Shown here piece after piece: positions 1-7,448 of a stretch of DNA of 64,000 nucleotides. The DNA lies in NCBI RefSeq assembly GCF_024584785.1, contig NZ_CP074112.1, forward strand, positions 1,612,001 through 1,676,000, read 5' to 3'. Source of the DNA: Idiomarina loihiensis. Lineage in GTDB: Bacteria; Pseudomonadota; Gammaproteobacteria; Enterobacterales; Alteromonadaceae. Within the stretch, counting starts at the first letter, position 1; each line of letters opens with the position of its first letter. Under the pieces are notes generated by a model, which worked only from the letters and a program-made list of their open reading frames with translations, had not been told where the DNA came from and did no database searches. The position numbers and the translations under genes are program-made.

Positions 1-208
1 CAGTGGTACCGCGAAGATTTGCGACCTCGTCTTGCAACTGCCCCATCTGGTCCAGCAACGCCATTTGCGCCGCATTACGAGCATCCATCACTCGTTCAAG
101 CTGCGCCAAACGCTCTTCTACTGAACCGCTGCCTAACTTAGATACCGGCGCCTGCGCATGCAGAACGCCGGGAATCAGTAAGGCCAATACCAGTAATGTT
201 TTTTGCAT
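1..208 (-). CDS. cpoB: CpoB/YbgF cell division coordinator, N-terminal part only
   Basis: The reading frame starts at the ATG whose complement is 206-208 and runs off the left edge, so only the first 69 residues are visible. They show a short hydrophobic signal peptide ending near the His-Ala-Gln at residues 17-19. A heptad-like, Leu/Glu/Gln-rich segment follows (from about residue 29), matching the N-terminal trimerising coiled coil of CpoB (YbgF). The TPR domain of the family would lie outside the window. CpoB is a periplasmic partner of TolA that links outer-membrane constriction to PBP1B activity. Its place directly downstream of pal, 29 nt after the pal stop, is the standard last position of the tol-pal operon and is the main support for the name. 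Confidence 0.85.
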   Translation of the reverse strand, partial: MQKTLLVLALLIPGVLHAQAPVSKLGSGSVEERLAQLERVMDARNAAQMALLDQMGQLQDEVANLRGTT

Positions 209-237
209 TGGCTTAACCGTTGGTTAAAGTAACTAAC

Positions 238-777
238 TTAGTAAACTAATACGCCACGACGGTTTTTAGCATAAGCATCGTCGTTAGACGCTTTGATCAG
301 AGGCTTTTCTTCACCGTAAGACACAGTGTTGATTTGGCTTGAGCTTACGCCTAAGTTTTGCAGATACTGAGCAACCGCTTTGGCACGACGCTCACCTAGA
401 GCAATGTTGTACTCTGGAGTGCCACGCTCGTCACAGTGACCTTCTACAGTAACAGAGACCGCTGGGTTCTGAACCAAGAAGTCCGCATGAGCTGCTAACA
501 CTTGGGCGTACTCAGAGCTGATGCGTGAATCATCAAACGCAAAGAATACAGTGTTTGCTTGACGTAATTCAGCTACTTTTTCAGCACGAATCTCTTCAGG
601 CGTTTTCGGGCGCTCAATGCCACCAACATCAACGCCAGAACCAGAGCCTTGACCCTGTTGCTGTTGATTGGTTTGTTGATCTACTGCTTCTTCAGCAGCT
701 TGGTTAGAGCTACAAGCAGCCAATGCCAACATAGGTACTGCAATGAACAAACTCTTCAGGGCTTTATTTGCGTTCAT
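238..777 (-). CDS. pal: Pal, peptidoglycan-associated lipoprotein
   Basis: This is a 179-residue lipoprotein of the Tol-Pal system. I use the ATG at 777 because an AAAGGAA Shine-Dalgarno sequence precedes it and because it puts the lipobox (Leu-Ala-Ala-Cys, lipidated Cys22) at the right distance; an upstream in-frame Met at 798 would add seven charged residues. A Gln/Gly-rich linker follows the Cys. The C-terminal OmpA-like domain (about residues 72-179) contains the peptidoglycan-binding segment around EGHCDERGTPEYN and the LGERRA helix. Pal anchors the outer membrane to peptidoglycan and is contacted by TolB and TolA. It sits between tolB (53-nt gap) and cpoB in the usual order. Confidence 0.97.
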   Translation of the reverse strand: MNANKALKSLFIAVPMLALAACSSNQAAEEAVDQQTNQQQQGQGSGSGVDVGGIERPKTPEEIRAEKVAELRQANTVFFAFDDSRISSEYAQVLAAHADFLVQNPAVSVTVEGHCDERGTPEYNIALGERRAKAVAQYLQNLGVSSSQINTVSYGEEKPLIKASNDDAYAKNRRGVLVY

Positions 778-829
778 ATCCGCGTTCCTTTCGATCAAAT
801 GAAATCTGTCTGTGTATGTGTGTGTAAAA

Positions 830-2188
830 CTATCTTAAAAAGGGTGACCATGAGGGCGATTTAACTTCACCTTCACGAGCCGGTAACCGTGCCTTAAAGC
901 GCCCATCCAACGATACCAACGCTAGTACTTGCTGGTTATTATGGGTGGTGCTGTAAATCACCATACTTCCATTCGGTGCCAAGCTCGGCGATTCATCCAA
1001 GGCTGTCTGCGTTAACACTTGCATATTGCCATTGGGATAATCCTGCCGCGCAATATGATAATTCCCCTGCGTGCGGTTTACCATAATCACTTGCGTTCCA
1101 TCTGGCGTATAGGTTCCACCTAAATTTTGCTCACCTTCAAAAGTTAAGCGACGAACCTGTCCTGAACTTAAATTTACGCTATAAAGCTGCGGTCTTCCAC
1201 CCCTTTCTGAGGTAAAAATCAGCGAGTTACCATCCGGCGACCAATTTGGCTCCGTATCGATGGCATGATGATTCGTAACTCGCTTCAATTTCTTCGTTGC
1301 CAGCTCCATGGTATACAATTCCGGATTGCCATCTTTCGACAACACCATCGCCAACTGTTTACCATCGGGCGAGAATACTGGCCGACTGTTAATGCCTCTA
1401 TAATCAGTAATTTGTTCACGACTACGGGTATAGATATCCTGAATAAAAATCTGTGGCTTTTTATTCTCAAAACTCACATAAGCTAATTTATTACCATCAG
1501 GAGACCAAGACGGCGACATCAAGGGTTCAGGGCTACGTAGCAGCACCTTTTCATTGAAACCATCGTAGTCTGCTACCACTAACTCGTAAGGCTTATCCAG
1601 CTTATAGTTCACCGTAACATAAGCAATACGAGTCATAAATGCACCCTTTTGCCCCGTTAAAGTCTCGTAAAACACATCAGAGATGCGGTGCGAGTACTGC
1701 CGAAACTGATTGCGGTCAATCACACTGCTACGTGCATCGAGAATATGATCTTGCGAGTTAACCAACTGGCCATTACGCAGCACTTGCGTGCCACTAGTAA
1801 TTTGTCCGCGCAACACATCGACGATTTCAAACGAAACCGTGTAACGGTCTACGGCATAAGGCTCAATCGTCCCCACCAACACGGCTTCGACACCCAGCGC
1901 AGCCCACGCGGCATAATCAATCTCAGCCGACGAACTAGGTCGTTGTGGCATCGCCGCTACTGGAATCGGATTAAACTTGCCGCTGCGCATTAAATCGGCA
2001 GCCACCACCTCGGTTAATCCTTCTGGCTTCGGACCATCGCCCTTCCAGGCAAACGGCACCACCGCAATCGGCCGGGCACTATCAATACCTTCAGTAATCA
2101 CGATTTCGAGCGCCGCTCGGGCCGAATTCGTCAATACCATCAGGCTTAACGCCGCTGTCAAAACACAGGCAAACAGTTTTTTCATCAT
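830..2188 (-). CDS. tolB: TolB, periplasmic beta-propeller of the Tol-Pal system
   Basis: The product is 452 residues long, typical of TolB. It opens with two Met codons (2188 and 2185), a Lys-Lys and a signal peptide ending near Ala25. An N-terminal domain (about 26-165) is followed by repeated propeller blades with the signature pattern [46 protein letters not shown] and two diverged blades. TolB is periplasmic, binds Pal, and its N-terminus is displaced by TolA during cell constriction. The gap to tolA is 24 nt, which fits one transcript from ybgC to cpoB. Choosing between the two adjacent ATGs is not possible by eye. Confidence 0.97.
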   Translation of the reverse strand: MMKKLFACVLTAALSLMVLTNSARAALEIVITEGIDSARPIAVVPFAWKGDGPKPEGLTEVVAADLMRSGKFNPIPVAAMPQRPSSSAEIDYAAWAALGVEAVLVGTIEPYAVDRYTVSFEIVDVLRGQITSGTQVLRNGQLVNSQDHILDARSSVIDRNQFRQYSHRISDVFYETLTGQKGAFMTRIAYVTVNYKLDKPYELVVADYDGFNEKVLLRSPEPLMSPSWSPDGNKLAYVSFENKKPQIFIQDIYTRSREQITDYRGINSRPVFSPDGKQLAMVLSKDGNPELYTMELATKKLKRVTNHHAIDTEPNWSPDGNSLIFTSERGGRPQLYSVNLSSGQVRRLTFEGEQNLGGTYTPDGTQVIMVNRTQGNYHIARQDYPNGNMQVLTQTALDESPSLAPNGSMVIYSTTHNNQQVLALVSLDGRFKARLPAREGEVKSPSWSPFLR

Positions 2189-2212
2189 AAGCTCTTCAAC
2201 TACACGTTAGTG

Positions 2213-3247
2213 TTACAAATTAGGTCTAACCGTCAATTTAATGGTTTCCATCTGCTTATACACTTCAGGATCTTTCGATACCGGCAGTGTACCAGCTTTT
2301 AGCACCGCAGTCCGAGCTGATTGACACACCCGCTCATCGCCAACGCCTTGGTCCACCGATTTCACAAAGCCACTCGGCGCCAAGCTAATGGTCAGCTGGC
2401 ATTCTTTACCACGCATCGAATCGTCCACGATCCAGTTGCGCTGAATAGCCCCTGTTATCAACGCCGTAAAGCGCTGAATCTCGCTTTGCATCTGCGCTTG
2501 GCGTGCCTTAGCACGTTCGGCTGCCTCAGCCGCTAACCGTTCTTGCAACTGCCGTTCGCGTTCAGCACGCTCTTTTGCTTCGCGCTCACGCTCTAGCCGT
2601 TCCTGCTCTAATCGCTTCGCTTCAGCTTCTCGTTCTTTACGCTCTTGCTCAGCCTTTGCCGCTGCCGCTTCTTCGCGTTTACGACGGGCTTCTGCGTCTG
2701 CTGCCGCTTTCTCGGCCGCTGCCTTTTCTTGTTGTGCTTTGGTTCGCTCTTCAGCTAACTTACGTCGCTCCGCTTCTTGCTTGGCTTCTAATTCACGCAA
2801 CTCACGTAGCTCACGTTCGCGCGCCTTTCTTGCAGCTTCCGCTCGGCGTTCTAATTCTGCTTGGCGCTGCTGCTCCGCCGCCGCTTGCGCTTGCTTACGC
2901 TCATTAATCGCCTGCACTTGCCGTTCTACCGCGGCTTGATCTACCGCTACGGCCTGTACCGCCTCAAAATCATCCGGCGCCGGTATTTCTTCATCTGGGC
3001 TCAGATTAGGATCCGACAATTGCACCTGCATGGGCGTGTTTGGCAGCTGGGGTTGAAACACCATCCCCGCTGCTAACACACCTACAACGCCCACATGCAC
3101 TAACACCGACCACAGCAAAGGCTTACCTAGCTCGCTGCCTTTTGCTGGCAGCCGTGCTCCTGCTTGCGTAGCCGTGGCTTTAGCAGCTGACGTTGACTTA
3201 GCTGAAGTACCTTTGGCTCCATCTTGCGATGGCTTGATGTCACTCAT
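2213..3247 (-). CDS. tolA: TolA, inner-membrane-anchored coiled-coil protein
   Basis: A 344-residue protein with the three-domain plan of TolA. An N-terminal cytoplasmic tail carrying Ala/Thr/Lys runs to about residue 42. One transmembrane helix follows (about 44-64). A long, highly charged coiled coil of Lys/Arg/Glu/Ala repeats spans about 105-255. The globular domain III (about 258-344) includes an Arg-Asn-Trp and a conserved Cys pair. TolA crosses the periplasm and transmits the TolQR proton-motive-force signal to TolB/Pal. The N-terminal tail is longer than the E. coli one, which places its membrane helix close to the start. It starts 1 nt after the tolR stop, so translation is probably coupled. 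Confidence 0.96.
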   Translation of the reverse strand: MSDIKPSQDGAKGTSAKSTSAAKATATQAGARLPAKGSELGKPLLWSVLVHVGVVGVLAAGMVFQPQLPNTPMQVQLSDPNLSPDEEIPAPDDFEAVQAVAVDQAAVERQVQAINERKQAQAAAEQQRQAELERRAEAARKARERELRELRELEAKQEAERRKLAEERTKAQQEKAAAEKAAADAEARRKREEAAAAKAEQERKEREAEAKRLEQERLEREREAKERAERERQLQERLAAEAAERAKARQAQMQSEIQRFTALITGAIQRNWIVDDSMRGKECQLTISLAPSGFVKSVDQGVGDERVCQSARTAVLKAGTLPVSKDPEVYKQMETIKLTVRPNL

Positions 3248-3248
3248 G

Positions 3249-3698
3249 CTATCGCCCTGCCCCCGCCGTTTCAGCCAACGAACTATCGGTCATCAAACCA
3301 ACCTGACTCACACCAGCTTTCTGCAACAATACCATCAACTGAATCACCTGATTATAGCTGACAGCGCCATCTCCTTTAACCACCACCGGACGTTCCGGGC
3401 TGATGCGCAACTCGGCTGCAACCATCACCGCTAAATCCACCACCTCGAGCGGTGTATTCGGCTCCGGATGGGTACTCAGAAAATAACGCCCCTGCTGATC
3501 CACTGATGCCACAATCGGTGGCTCACTCTCAGGATCAAGCGGCTCCGCTGAGGCCTTGGGCAAATCGACTTTCACCCCTTGACTGATCAACGGTGCCGTA
3601 ACCATAAAAATAATCAACAGCACCAACATCACATCGATGTAGGGCACCACGTTGATCTCGGCCACCGGCTTACGCCGCTTACGCACCACGCTCATCAT
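3249..3698 (-). CDS. tolR: TolR, proton-channel subunit
   Basis: A 149-residue member of the ExbD/TolR family. A basic N-terminus (RKRRK) precedes a single transmembrane helix (about 20-40) whose first turn contains Asp22, the proton-carrying aspartate expected in this family. A periplasmic domain of about 100 residues follows. The context sequence NVVPYIDVMLVLL is the family signature. TolR works with TolQ to harvest the proton motive force for TolA. Its start overlaps the tolQ stop by four bases (ATGA), and tolA begins 1 nt after its own stop. Two consecutive ATG codons (3698 and 3695) are possible starts. Confidence 0.97.
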   Translation of the reverse strand: MMSVVRKRRKPVAEINVVPYIDVMLVLLIIFMVTAPLISQGVKVDLPKASAEPLDPESEPPIVASVDQQGRYFLSTHPEPNTPLEVVDLAVMVAAELRISPERPVVVKGDGAVSYNQVIQLMVLLQKAGVSQVGLMTDSSLAETAGAGR

Positions 3699-4396
3699 GC
3701 CGGCGCACCTGCTTTAGCTGCAGATTGAGCCGTTTGCCGTTGTAAAATAGCCAACAATTCATCCATAAAATTCAAATACTGGTTATCAATCTTTTCCACT
3801 TGATAAGTATAACGGTTGTACGCAATCACCGCCGGAATCGCCGCAAACAAACCCATCGCTGTCGCAATCAAAGCTTCCGCGATACCTGGCGCAACCATCG
3901 CCAAGGTCGCCTGCTGCACCGCACCCAGGCCGATAAATGCGTTCATGATCCCCCATACGGTACCAAACAAGCCCACATAAGGGCTGATCGAACCTATGGT
4001 CGCCAACCAACTCAAATTCTGCTCCATGTTATCCACTTCACGCGAGTGCACCACCCGCATGGCGCGATACGAAGCCTCCAGCATTTGCTGCTGCCCTACC
4101 GCCGGATTATTACGTAACCGAGCAAATTCCTTAAAACCCGCATGAAATAATTTTTCCATGCCACCGGCATTTTGTGCTTTCGCTGTCACTTCTTGGAATA
4201 ACCGCGCTAAATCAACGCCAGACCAAAACCTGTCTTCAAACGCCAAAGCTTCGGCGCTAGCGGCTTTCAGTACATTGCGGCGCTGAAAAATCATCATCCA
4301 GCCAACCACCGAAAATGCCAGCAGTAAGAGCATAACCAACTGCACCACAACACTGGCTTCTAAAATTAATGCGGTGATAGACAATTCAGCTTGCAC
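3695..4396 (-). CDS. tolQ: TolQ, proton-channel subunit
   Basis: A 233-residue MotA/TolQ/ExbB-family protein with three hydrophobic segments (about 17-37, 135-158 and 168-190). The conserved stretch LSWLATIGSISPYVGLFGTV marks the second membrane segment. The start is a GTG at 4396; a GAGG sequence lies about nine bases upstream, and the residues that follow match the usual TolQ N-terminus. It overlaps the end of ybgC by 11 bases and the start of tolR by four, so the first three operon genes are tightly coupled. TolQ forms the proton channel with TolR. Confidence 0.97.
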   Translation of the reverse strand: MQAELSITALILEASVVVQLVMLLLLAFSVVGWMMIFQRRNVLKAASAEALAFEDRFWSGVDLARLFQEVTAKAQNAGGMEKLFHAGFKEFARLRNNPAVGQQQMLEASYRAMRVVHSREVDNMEQNLSWLATIGSISPYVGLFGTVWGIMNAFIGLGAVQQATLAMVAPGIAEALIATAMGLFAAIPAVIAYNRYTYQVEKIDNQYLNFMDELLAILQRQTAQSAAKAGAPA

Positions 4397-4808
4397 GTTT
4401 TAATACCTCAATTATTTCAGCAGGCATAGGCACCGCACGAACGTCAGTGCCAGCCTCACCCAAATGAACACAGGCTGCTTTAATCACAGCCTCACATAAT
4501 ACCGTACCATCTTGCAGCTTAACTTGCTGGTGACACACAATCGATGCCCGACCTAGCCGTTCGACCTTAACCGTCACTATCAGTTCATCATTAAATTTAG
4601 CCGGCCGCAACAAATCCATCTGCACCTGCCGCACCACAAAGCCAACCCGATGAGCCAACCAAGTGTCCTGCTCAATTCCTAGCGAGCGTAACCATTCTGT
4701 ACGGGCCCGCTCAAGAAATTTGAGATAATTCGCATAATAAACGATACCGCCAGCATCTGTGTCTTCATAATAAACACGAATGGGCCATTGAAATGTTGAT
4801 TTGCTCAA
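4386..4808 (-). CDS. ybgC: YbgC, acyl-CoA thioesterase of the tol-pal operon
   Basis: A 140-residue hot-dog-fold thioesterase. The catalytic signature YYEDTDAGGIVYYANYLKF near the N-terminus contains the active-site Asp. I accept the TTG start at 4808: no in-frame ATG precedes the conserved core, and it gives eight residues before the conserved Trp-Pro, as in the E. coli protein. YbgC hydrolyses short and medium acyl-CoA esters and is associated with phospholipid-synthesis proteins. It is the first gene of the tol-pal operon here. The start is about 50 nt downstream of the transcription start predicted from the promoter at 4866-4894. Confidence 0.93.
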   Translation of the reverse strand: MSKSTFQWPIRVYYEDTDAGGIVYYANYLKFLERARTEWLRSLGIEQDTWLAHRVGFVVRQVQMDLLRPAKFNDELIVTVKVERLGRASIVCHQQVKLQDGTVLCEAVIKAACVHLGEAGTDVRAVPMPAEIIEVLKRAS

Positions 4809-4842
4809 TTTTACACCAAAAATTTTTTTATCATTAGAATAT

Positions 4843-4887
4843 GACCAAAAATCACTAAGATACTATTTATAAACGATATTTTTGGTC
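4843..4887. repeat. Perfect 10-bp inverted repeat in the tol-pal promoter
   Basis: The arms GACCAAAAAT (4843-4852) and ATTTTTGGTC (4878-4887) are exact reverse complements separated by 25 bases. They flank the predicted -10 element and start point of the ybgC-tol promoter. Such a placement would suit a dimeric repressor or a looped operator, but no protein can be assigned. The surrounding 150 bases are very A/T-rich, so chance formation of a short palindrome is a real alternative. Confidence 0.5.
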
Positions 4888-4894
4888 TTACCAA
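4866..4894 (-). promoter_or_regulatory. Candidate sigma70 promoter of ybgC-tolQRAB-pal-cpoB
   Basis: On the minus strand TTGGTA (4894-4889) and TATAAA (4871-4866) are separated by 17 bases. The predicted start near 4859 gives a leader of about 50 nt before ybgC. It is the best promoter match upstream of the operon, but it lies in A/T-rich DNA where weak matches are common. Confidence 0.5.
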
Positions 4895-4971
4895 TTTTAC
4901 CAAGCCTAATTTTTAAGCATCATTAAATATTTGATATTAGTAAAAGTAATGCGAAGCACAATTTTTCTCGT

Positions 4972-4999
4972 TTGAAAACTGGTCCAGCCTCTTTATAAT
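4972..4999 (+). promoter_or_regulatory. Strong sigma70-type promoter for the candidate small RNA
   Basis: TTGAAA (4972-4977) and a perfect TATAAT (4994-4999) are separated by 16 bases. No reading frame follows on the plus strand. The only downstream signal before the converging ruvB gene is a terminator at 5089-5115, so the promoter most likely drives an RNA of about 110 nt. Confidence 0.75.
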
Positions 5000-5005
5000 G
5001 CGCAG

Positions 5006-5115
5006 CATATACCAGATACGAAGAGACCGGTTGTCACTTCTTCCTGTTATTGTTCCCTGGATTTAACTTCCTTGTTGTTCTGTATTTTGCCCGCTCCCTG
5101 AGCGGGCTTTTTTTT
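5006..5115 (+). ncRNA. Candidate small regulatory RNA of about 110 nt
   Basis: The unit runs from the predicted start of the promoter at 4972-4999 to a terminator with eight T residues. It lies between the divergent ybgC operon and the ruvB 3' end, where no protein is encoded. The body is pyrimidine-rich and weakly structured (runs such as CTTCTTCCTG and CTTCCTTGTTGTTC). It ends in a compact GC hairpin with a uridine tail, the layout of Hfq-binding trans-acting RNAs. I do not recognise the family. The internal TTCCCTGG resembles segments of known enterobacterial sRNAs such as SdsR and ArcZ, but that is too short to assign homology. Targets are unknown; the CU-rich stretches could pair with Shine-Dalgarno regions. 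Confidence 0.65.
5089..5115 (+). terminator. Rho-independent terminator of the small RNA
   Basis: GCCCGCT-CCCTG-AGCGGGC (5089-5107) forms a seven-pair GC-rich hairpin followed by eight T residues (5108-5115). On the opposite strand the hairpin is not followed by a T-run, so it acts on plus-strand transcription. Confidence 0.9.
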
Positions 5116-5138
5116 GGTAACAACAAATACGCTATTAG

Positions 5139-6155
5139 CTAACCGCGCTCTTGTCCTTCTTTATCCAGTCCGAAATGGCGATAGGCATTTAAAGTAGCTA
5201 CCCGTCCACGCGGCGTGCGCTGCAAATACCCCTGCTGAATCAAATAGGGCTCCAGCACATCTTCAATCGTGTCTTTCTCTTCACCAATAGCTGCGGCTAA
5301 ATTCTCGAGCCCCACCGGGCCACCCATGAACTTCTCAATAATCGCCAGCAGTAATTTCTTGTCCATGTAGTCAAAACCGGCTTCGTCCACATCAACCATA
5401 GCTAAGGCAGCAGCAGCCGTGGCTTGATCAATATGGCCGTTATTTTTAACCTCAGCGAAATCGCGTACTCGCCGTAACAAGCGATTAGCTATCCGTGGCG
5501 TACCGCGCGAACGACGTGCAATTTCTAACGCGCCAAGCGGCTCTAACTGTAAATTCAGGTAACTCGCTGAGCGCTTAATAATACTAGTAAGCTCTTCAAC
5601 GTTGTAAAACTCCAAGCGCTGCACAATCCCAAACCGATCACGCAAGGGTGAGGTTAAAGCGCCAGCTCGCGTTGTGGCACCAATCAGGGTAAAGGGCGGC
5701 AAATCTAACTTGATAGACCGTGCAGCAGGCCCTTCGCCAATCATGATGTCCAACTGATAATCTTCCATCGCCGGATACAAAATCTCTTCAACCACCGGGC
5801 TCAAGCGATGAATTTCATCAATAAACAACACATCGTGTTCTTCTAGATTGGTTAACAATGCCGCAAGATCACCGGCCTTTTCTAGTACCGGACCGGAAGT
5901 TTGCCGGATATTTACGTTTAATTCGTTCGCTACAATATTCGCAAGGGTTGTTTTCCCTAAACCTGGCGGGCCAAAAATAAGCACATGATCAAGGGCTTCA
6001 GAGCGTTGCTTGGCCGCCTGAATAAAAATCTCCATTTGCTCAACAACATGCTTTTGCCCGGTGTAATCAGCTAACTGCTTAGGCCGTATCGCACGATCCA
6101 CAACCTCGTCTTCGGCAATAGCATGGGGCTGGTTTATCCGGTCTGGCTCAATCAT
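5139..6155 (-). CDS. ruvB: RuvB, Holliday-junction branch-migration ATPase
   Basis: A 338-residue AAA+ motor. The Walker A motif GPPGLGKTT and the Walker B/sensor region DEIHRL are present, followed by the ATTRAG sensor segment and a C-terminal winged helix. The ATG at 6155 gives the family N-terminus MIEPDR; an in-frame GTG at 6164 would add three residues. RuvB hexamers pump DNA through the RuvA-bound junction. The gene follows ruvA by about 110 nt, a gap filled by a heptamer tandem repeat. This separates it more than in most relatives, where ruvA and ruvB nearly abut. Confidence 0.97.
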   Translation of the reverse strand: MIEPDRINQPHAIAEDEVVDRAIRPKQLADYTGQKHVVEQMEIFIQAAKQRSEALDHVLIFGPPGLGKTTLANIVANELNVNIRQTSGPVLEKAGDLAALLTNLEEHDVLFIDEIHRLSPVVEEILYPAMEDYQLDIMIGEGPAARSIKLDLPPFTLIGATTRAGALTSPLRDRFGIVQRLEFYNVEELTSIIKRSASYLNLQLEPLGALEIARRSRGTPRIANRLLRRVRDFAEVKNNGHIDQATAAAALAMVDVDEAGFDYMDKKLLLAIIEKFMGGPVGLENLAAAIGEEKDTIEDVLEPYLIQQGYLQRTPRGRVATLNAYRHFGLDKEGQERG

Positions 6156-6203
6156 CCTACTCACTCATCCTCGTTGATCGCGGCTCTTGCTCTTGCTCTC
6201 ACC

Positions 6204-6252
6204 CAATATCCAATATCCAACAGCTAATATCTAATATCTAACAGCTAATATC
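6204..6252. repeat. Seven-unit heptamer tandem repeat between ruvA and ruvB
   Basis: Seven consecutive 7-mers can be read: CAATATC, CAATATC, CAACAGC, TAATATC, TAATATC, TAACAGC, TAATATC. They form a 21-base higher-order pattern (two AATATC units then one AACAGC unit) present just over twice. GCTCTTGC motifs lie on both sides (6183-6196 and 6253-6260). The array lies in the only substantial gap of the ruvCAB genes. Confidence 0.85.
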
Positions 6253-6266
6253 GCTCTTGCCCTTCC

Positions 6267-6887
6267 CTACATATTCTTCAACGCAAACCGAATCAGCTGC
6301 TCGCTCGACGCTTGGGGTTCCGCTTTCAGTGCCGCGGCTACCGCTTTCTCCGCTTGCGCAAGCTTGTACCCCAGCGCCAGCAAGGCGTTCAGGGCATCAT
6401 CGCGCGGTGAATCCGCACTGATGGTTGGGGTCAAGTCACCAAAATCAATGGGCGCTGCATCCGTAGCCGGAGTGGTTGAACCCCAGTTTTTCAACCGGTC
6501 GCGCATTTCTACTACCAAGCGCTCCGCCGTTTTACGGCCCACCCCTGGTAGCTTCACTAAGCTGGTAACGTCGTCGTGGGTTACGGCATGCACAAACTGA
6601 TGCGCAGTCATGCCCGACATAATAGTTAGGGCCAGCTTCGGGCCTACGCCTTGAGCTTTAATCAGCTGACGAAATAACATGCGCTCGGCAAAAGTATTAA
6701 AACCATACAATAACTGGGCATCTTCACGCACCACAAAATGCGTGATCAAGGTTACTCGTTCGCCCAGTTCTGGCAGTTCGTAAAAGCAGGTCATCGGCAG
6801 TTGTACTTCATAGCCAACGCCGTTCACGTCTAACAAAATTTCCGGTGGGTGCTTAGCTATTAAGGTACCCGTTAATTGTCCAATCAC
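6267..6887 (-). CDS. ruvA: RuvA, Holliday-junction-binding protein
   Basis: A 206-residue protein, the usual RuvA size. The start is the GTG at 6887: it gives the family N-terminus ([17 protein letters not shown]), has AAGGGG eight bases upstream, and overlaps the ruvC stop as GTGA. The longer frame beginning at 6938 would add 17 residues that lie inside ruvC. Domains are an N-terminal OB fold (about 1-64), a helix-hairpin-helix domain with GVGPKLA and [12 protein letters not shown] (about 65-140), an acidic flexible linker, and a C-terminal RuvB-binding three-helix domain (about 155-206). Confidence 0.96.
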   Translation of the reverse strand: MIGQLTGTLIAKHPPEILLDVNGVGYEVQLPMTCFYELPELGERVTLITHFVVREDAQLLYGFNTFAERMLFRQLIKAQGVGPKLALTIMSGMTAHQFVHAVTHDDVTSLVKLPGVGRKTAERLVVEMRDRLKNWGSTTPATDAAPIDFGDLTPTISADSPRDDALNALLALGYKLAQAEKAVAAALKAEPQASSEQLIRFALKNM

Positions 6888-7402
6888 GCACGTCCCCTTG
6901 CGGTTAAGATGAGTTGGGTGCGGGTGTGAGCATGGCATAAGGCCACGGCTAGAGCATCCGCAGCATCGGCTTGCGGCTTATGGGTTAGCTTCAGCATGGC
7001 CATCACCATATGCTGTACTTGCACTTTATCAGCAGCGCCAGTACCCACTACCGCCTGCTTGACTAAACGCGCAGCATATTCAGCTACCGGTAAGCCGGCA
7101 CAGGCGGCCGCAACAATTGCAGCGCCACGGGCTTGGCCAAGTTTTAAGGCTGAATCAGGGTTGCGTGCCATAAACACTTGTTCAATGGCGAACTCGGTCG
7201 GCTGAAACTGAGTAATCAGCTCACAAACGCCATCATGAATCACCTTTAATTTATCCGCCAAACAAGGTTCGCTGTTACTTTTGAGACTGCGCATCACATT
7301 AATGCAGCCGCTACCTAAATAGCTTACCCGTTGCCCAGATTGGCGAATCAGGCCATATCCCGTTAACCGAGACCCCGGGTCAATGCCCAGAATAATCGCC
7401 AT
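6884..7402 (-). CDS. ruvC: RuvC, Holliday-junction resolvase
   Basis: A 172-residue RNase H-fold endonuclease. The N-terminal ILGIDPGSR carries the first catalytic Asp (residue 7). A glutamate in the FAIEQVF segment and the C-terminal [17 protein letters not shown] supply the remaining acidic metal ligands. RuvC cleaves the junction held by RuvAB. It is the first gene of the ruvCA pair, overlapping ruvA by four bases. aspS lies 46 nt upstream on the same strand, with a short imperfect direct repeat (GTTAACTTA) in the gap and no clear terminator. Confidence 0.97.
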   Translation of the reverse strand: MAIILGIDPGSRLTGYGLIRQSGQRVSYLGSGCINVMRSLKSNSEPCLADKLKVIHDGVCELITQFQPTEFAIEQVFMARNPDSALKLGQARGAAIVAAACAGLPVAEYAARLVKQAVVGTGAADKVQVQHMVMAMLKLTHKPQADAADALAVALCHAHTRTQLILTARGRA

Positions 7403-7448
7403 GATTCGCTCCTGTGACTTGTCTGACGTTAACTTAACTAACGTTAAC

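Noticed and set aside
2575-2907. Plus-strand ORF of 110 codons opposite tolA
   Set aside because: It is the reverse complement of the low-complexity TolA coiled coil; the Leu/Pro/Ala composition is a by-product of Lys/Glu/Arg codons on the coding strand.
6888-6938. N-terminal extension of RuvA to an ATG at 6938
   Set aside because: The extension lies within ruvC, lacks family similarity, and the GTG at 6887 has a good ribosome binding site and GTGA coupling.
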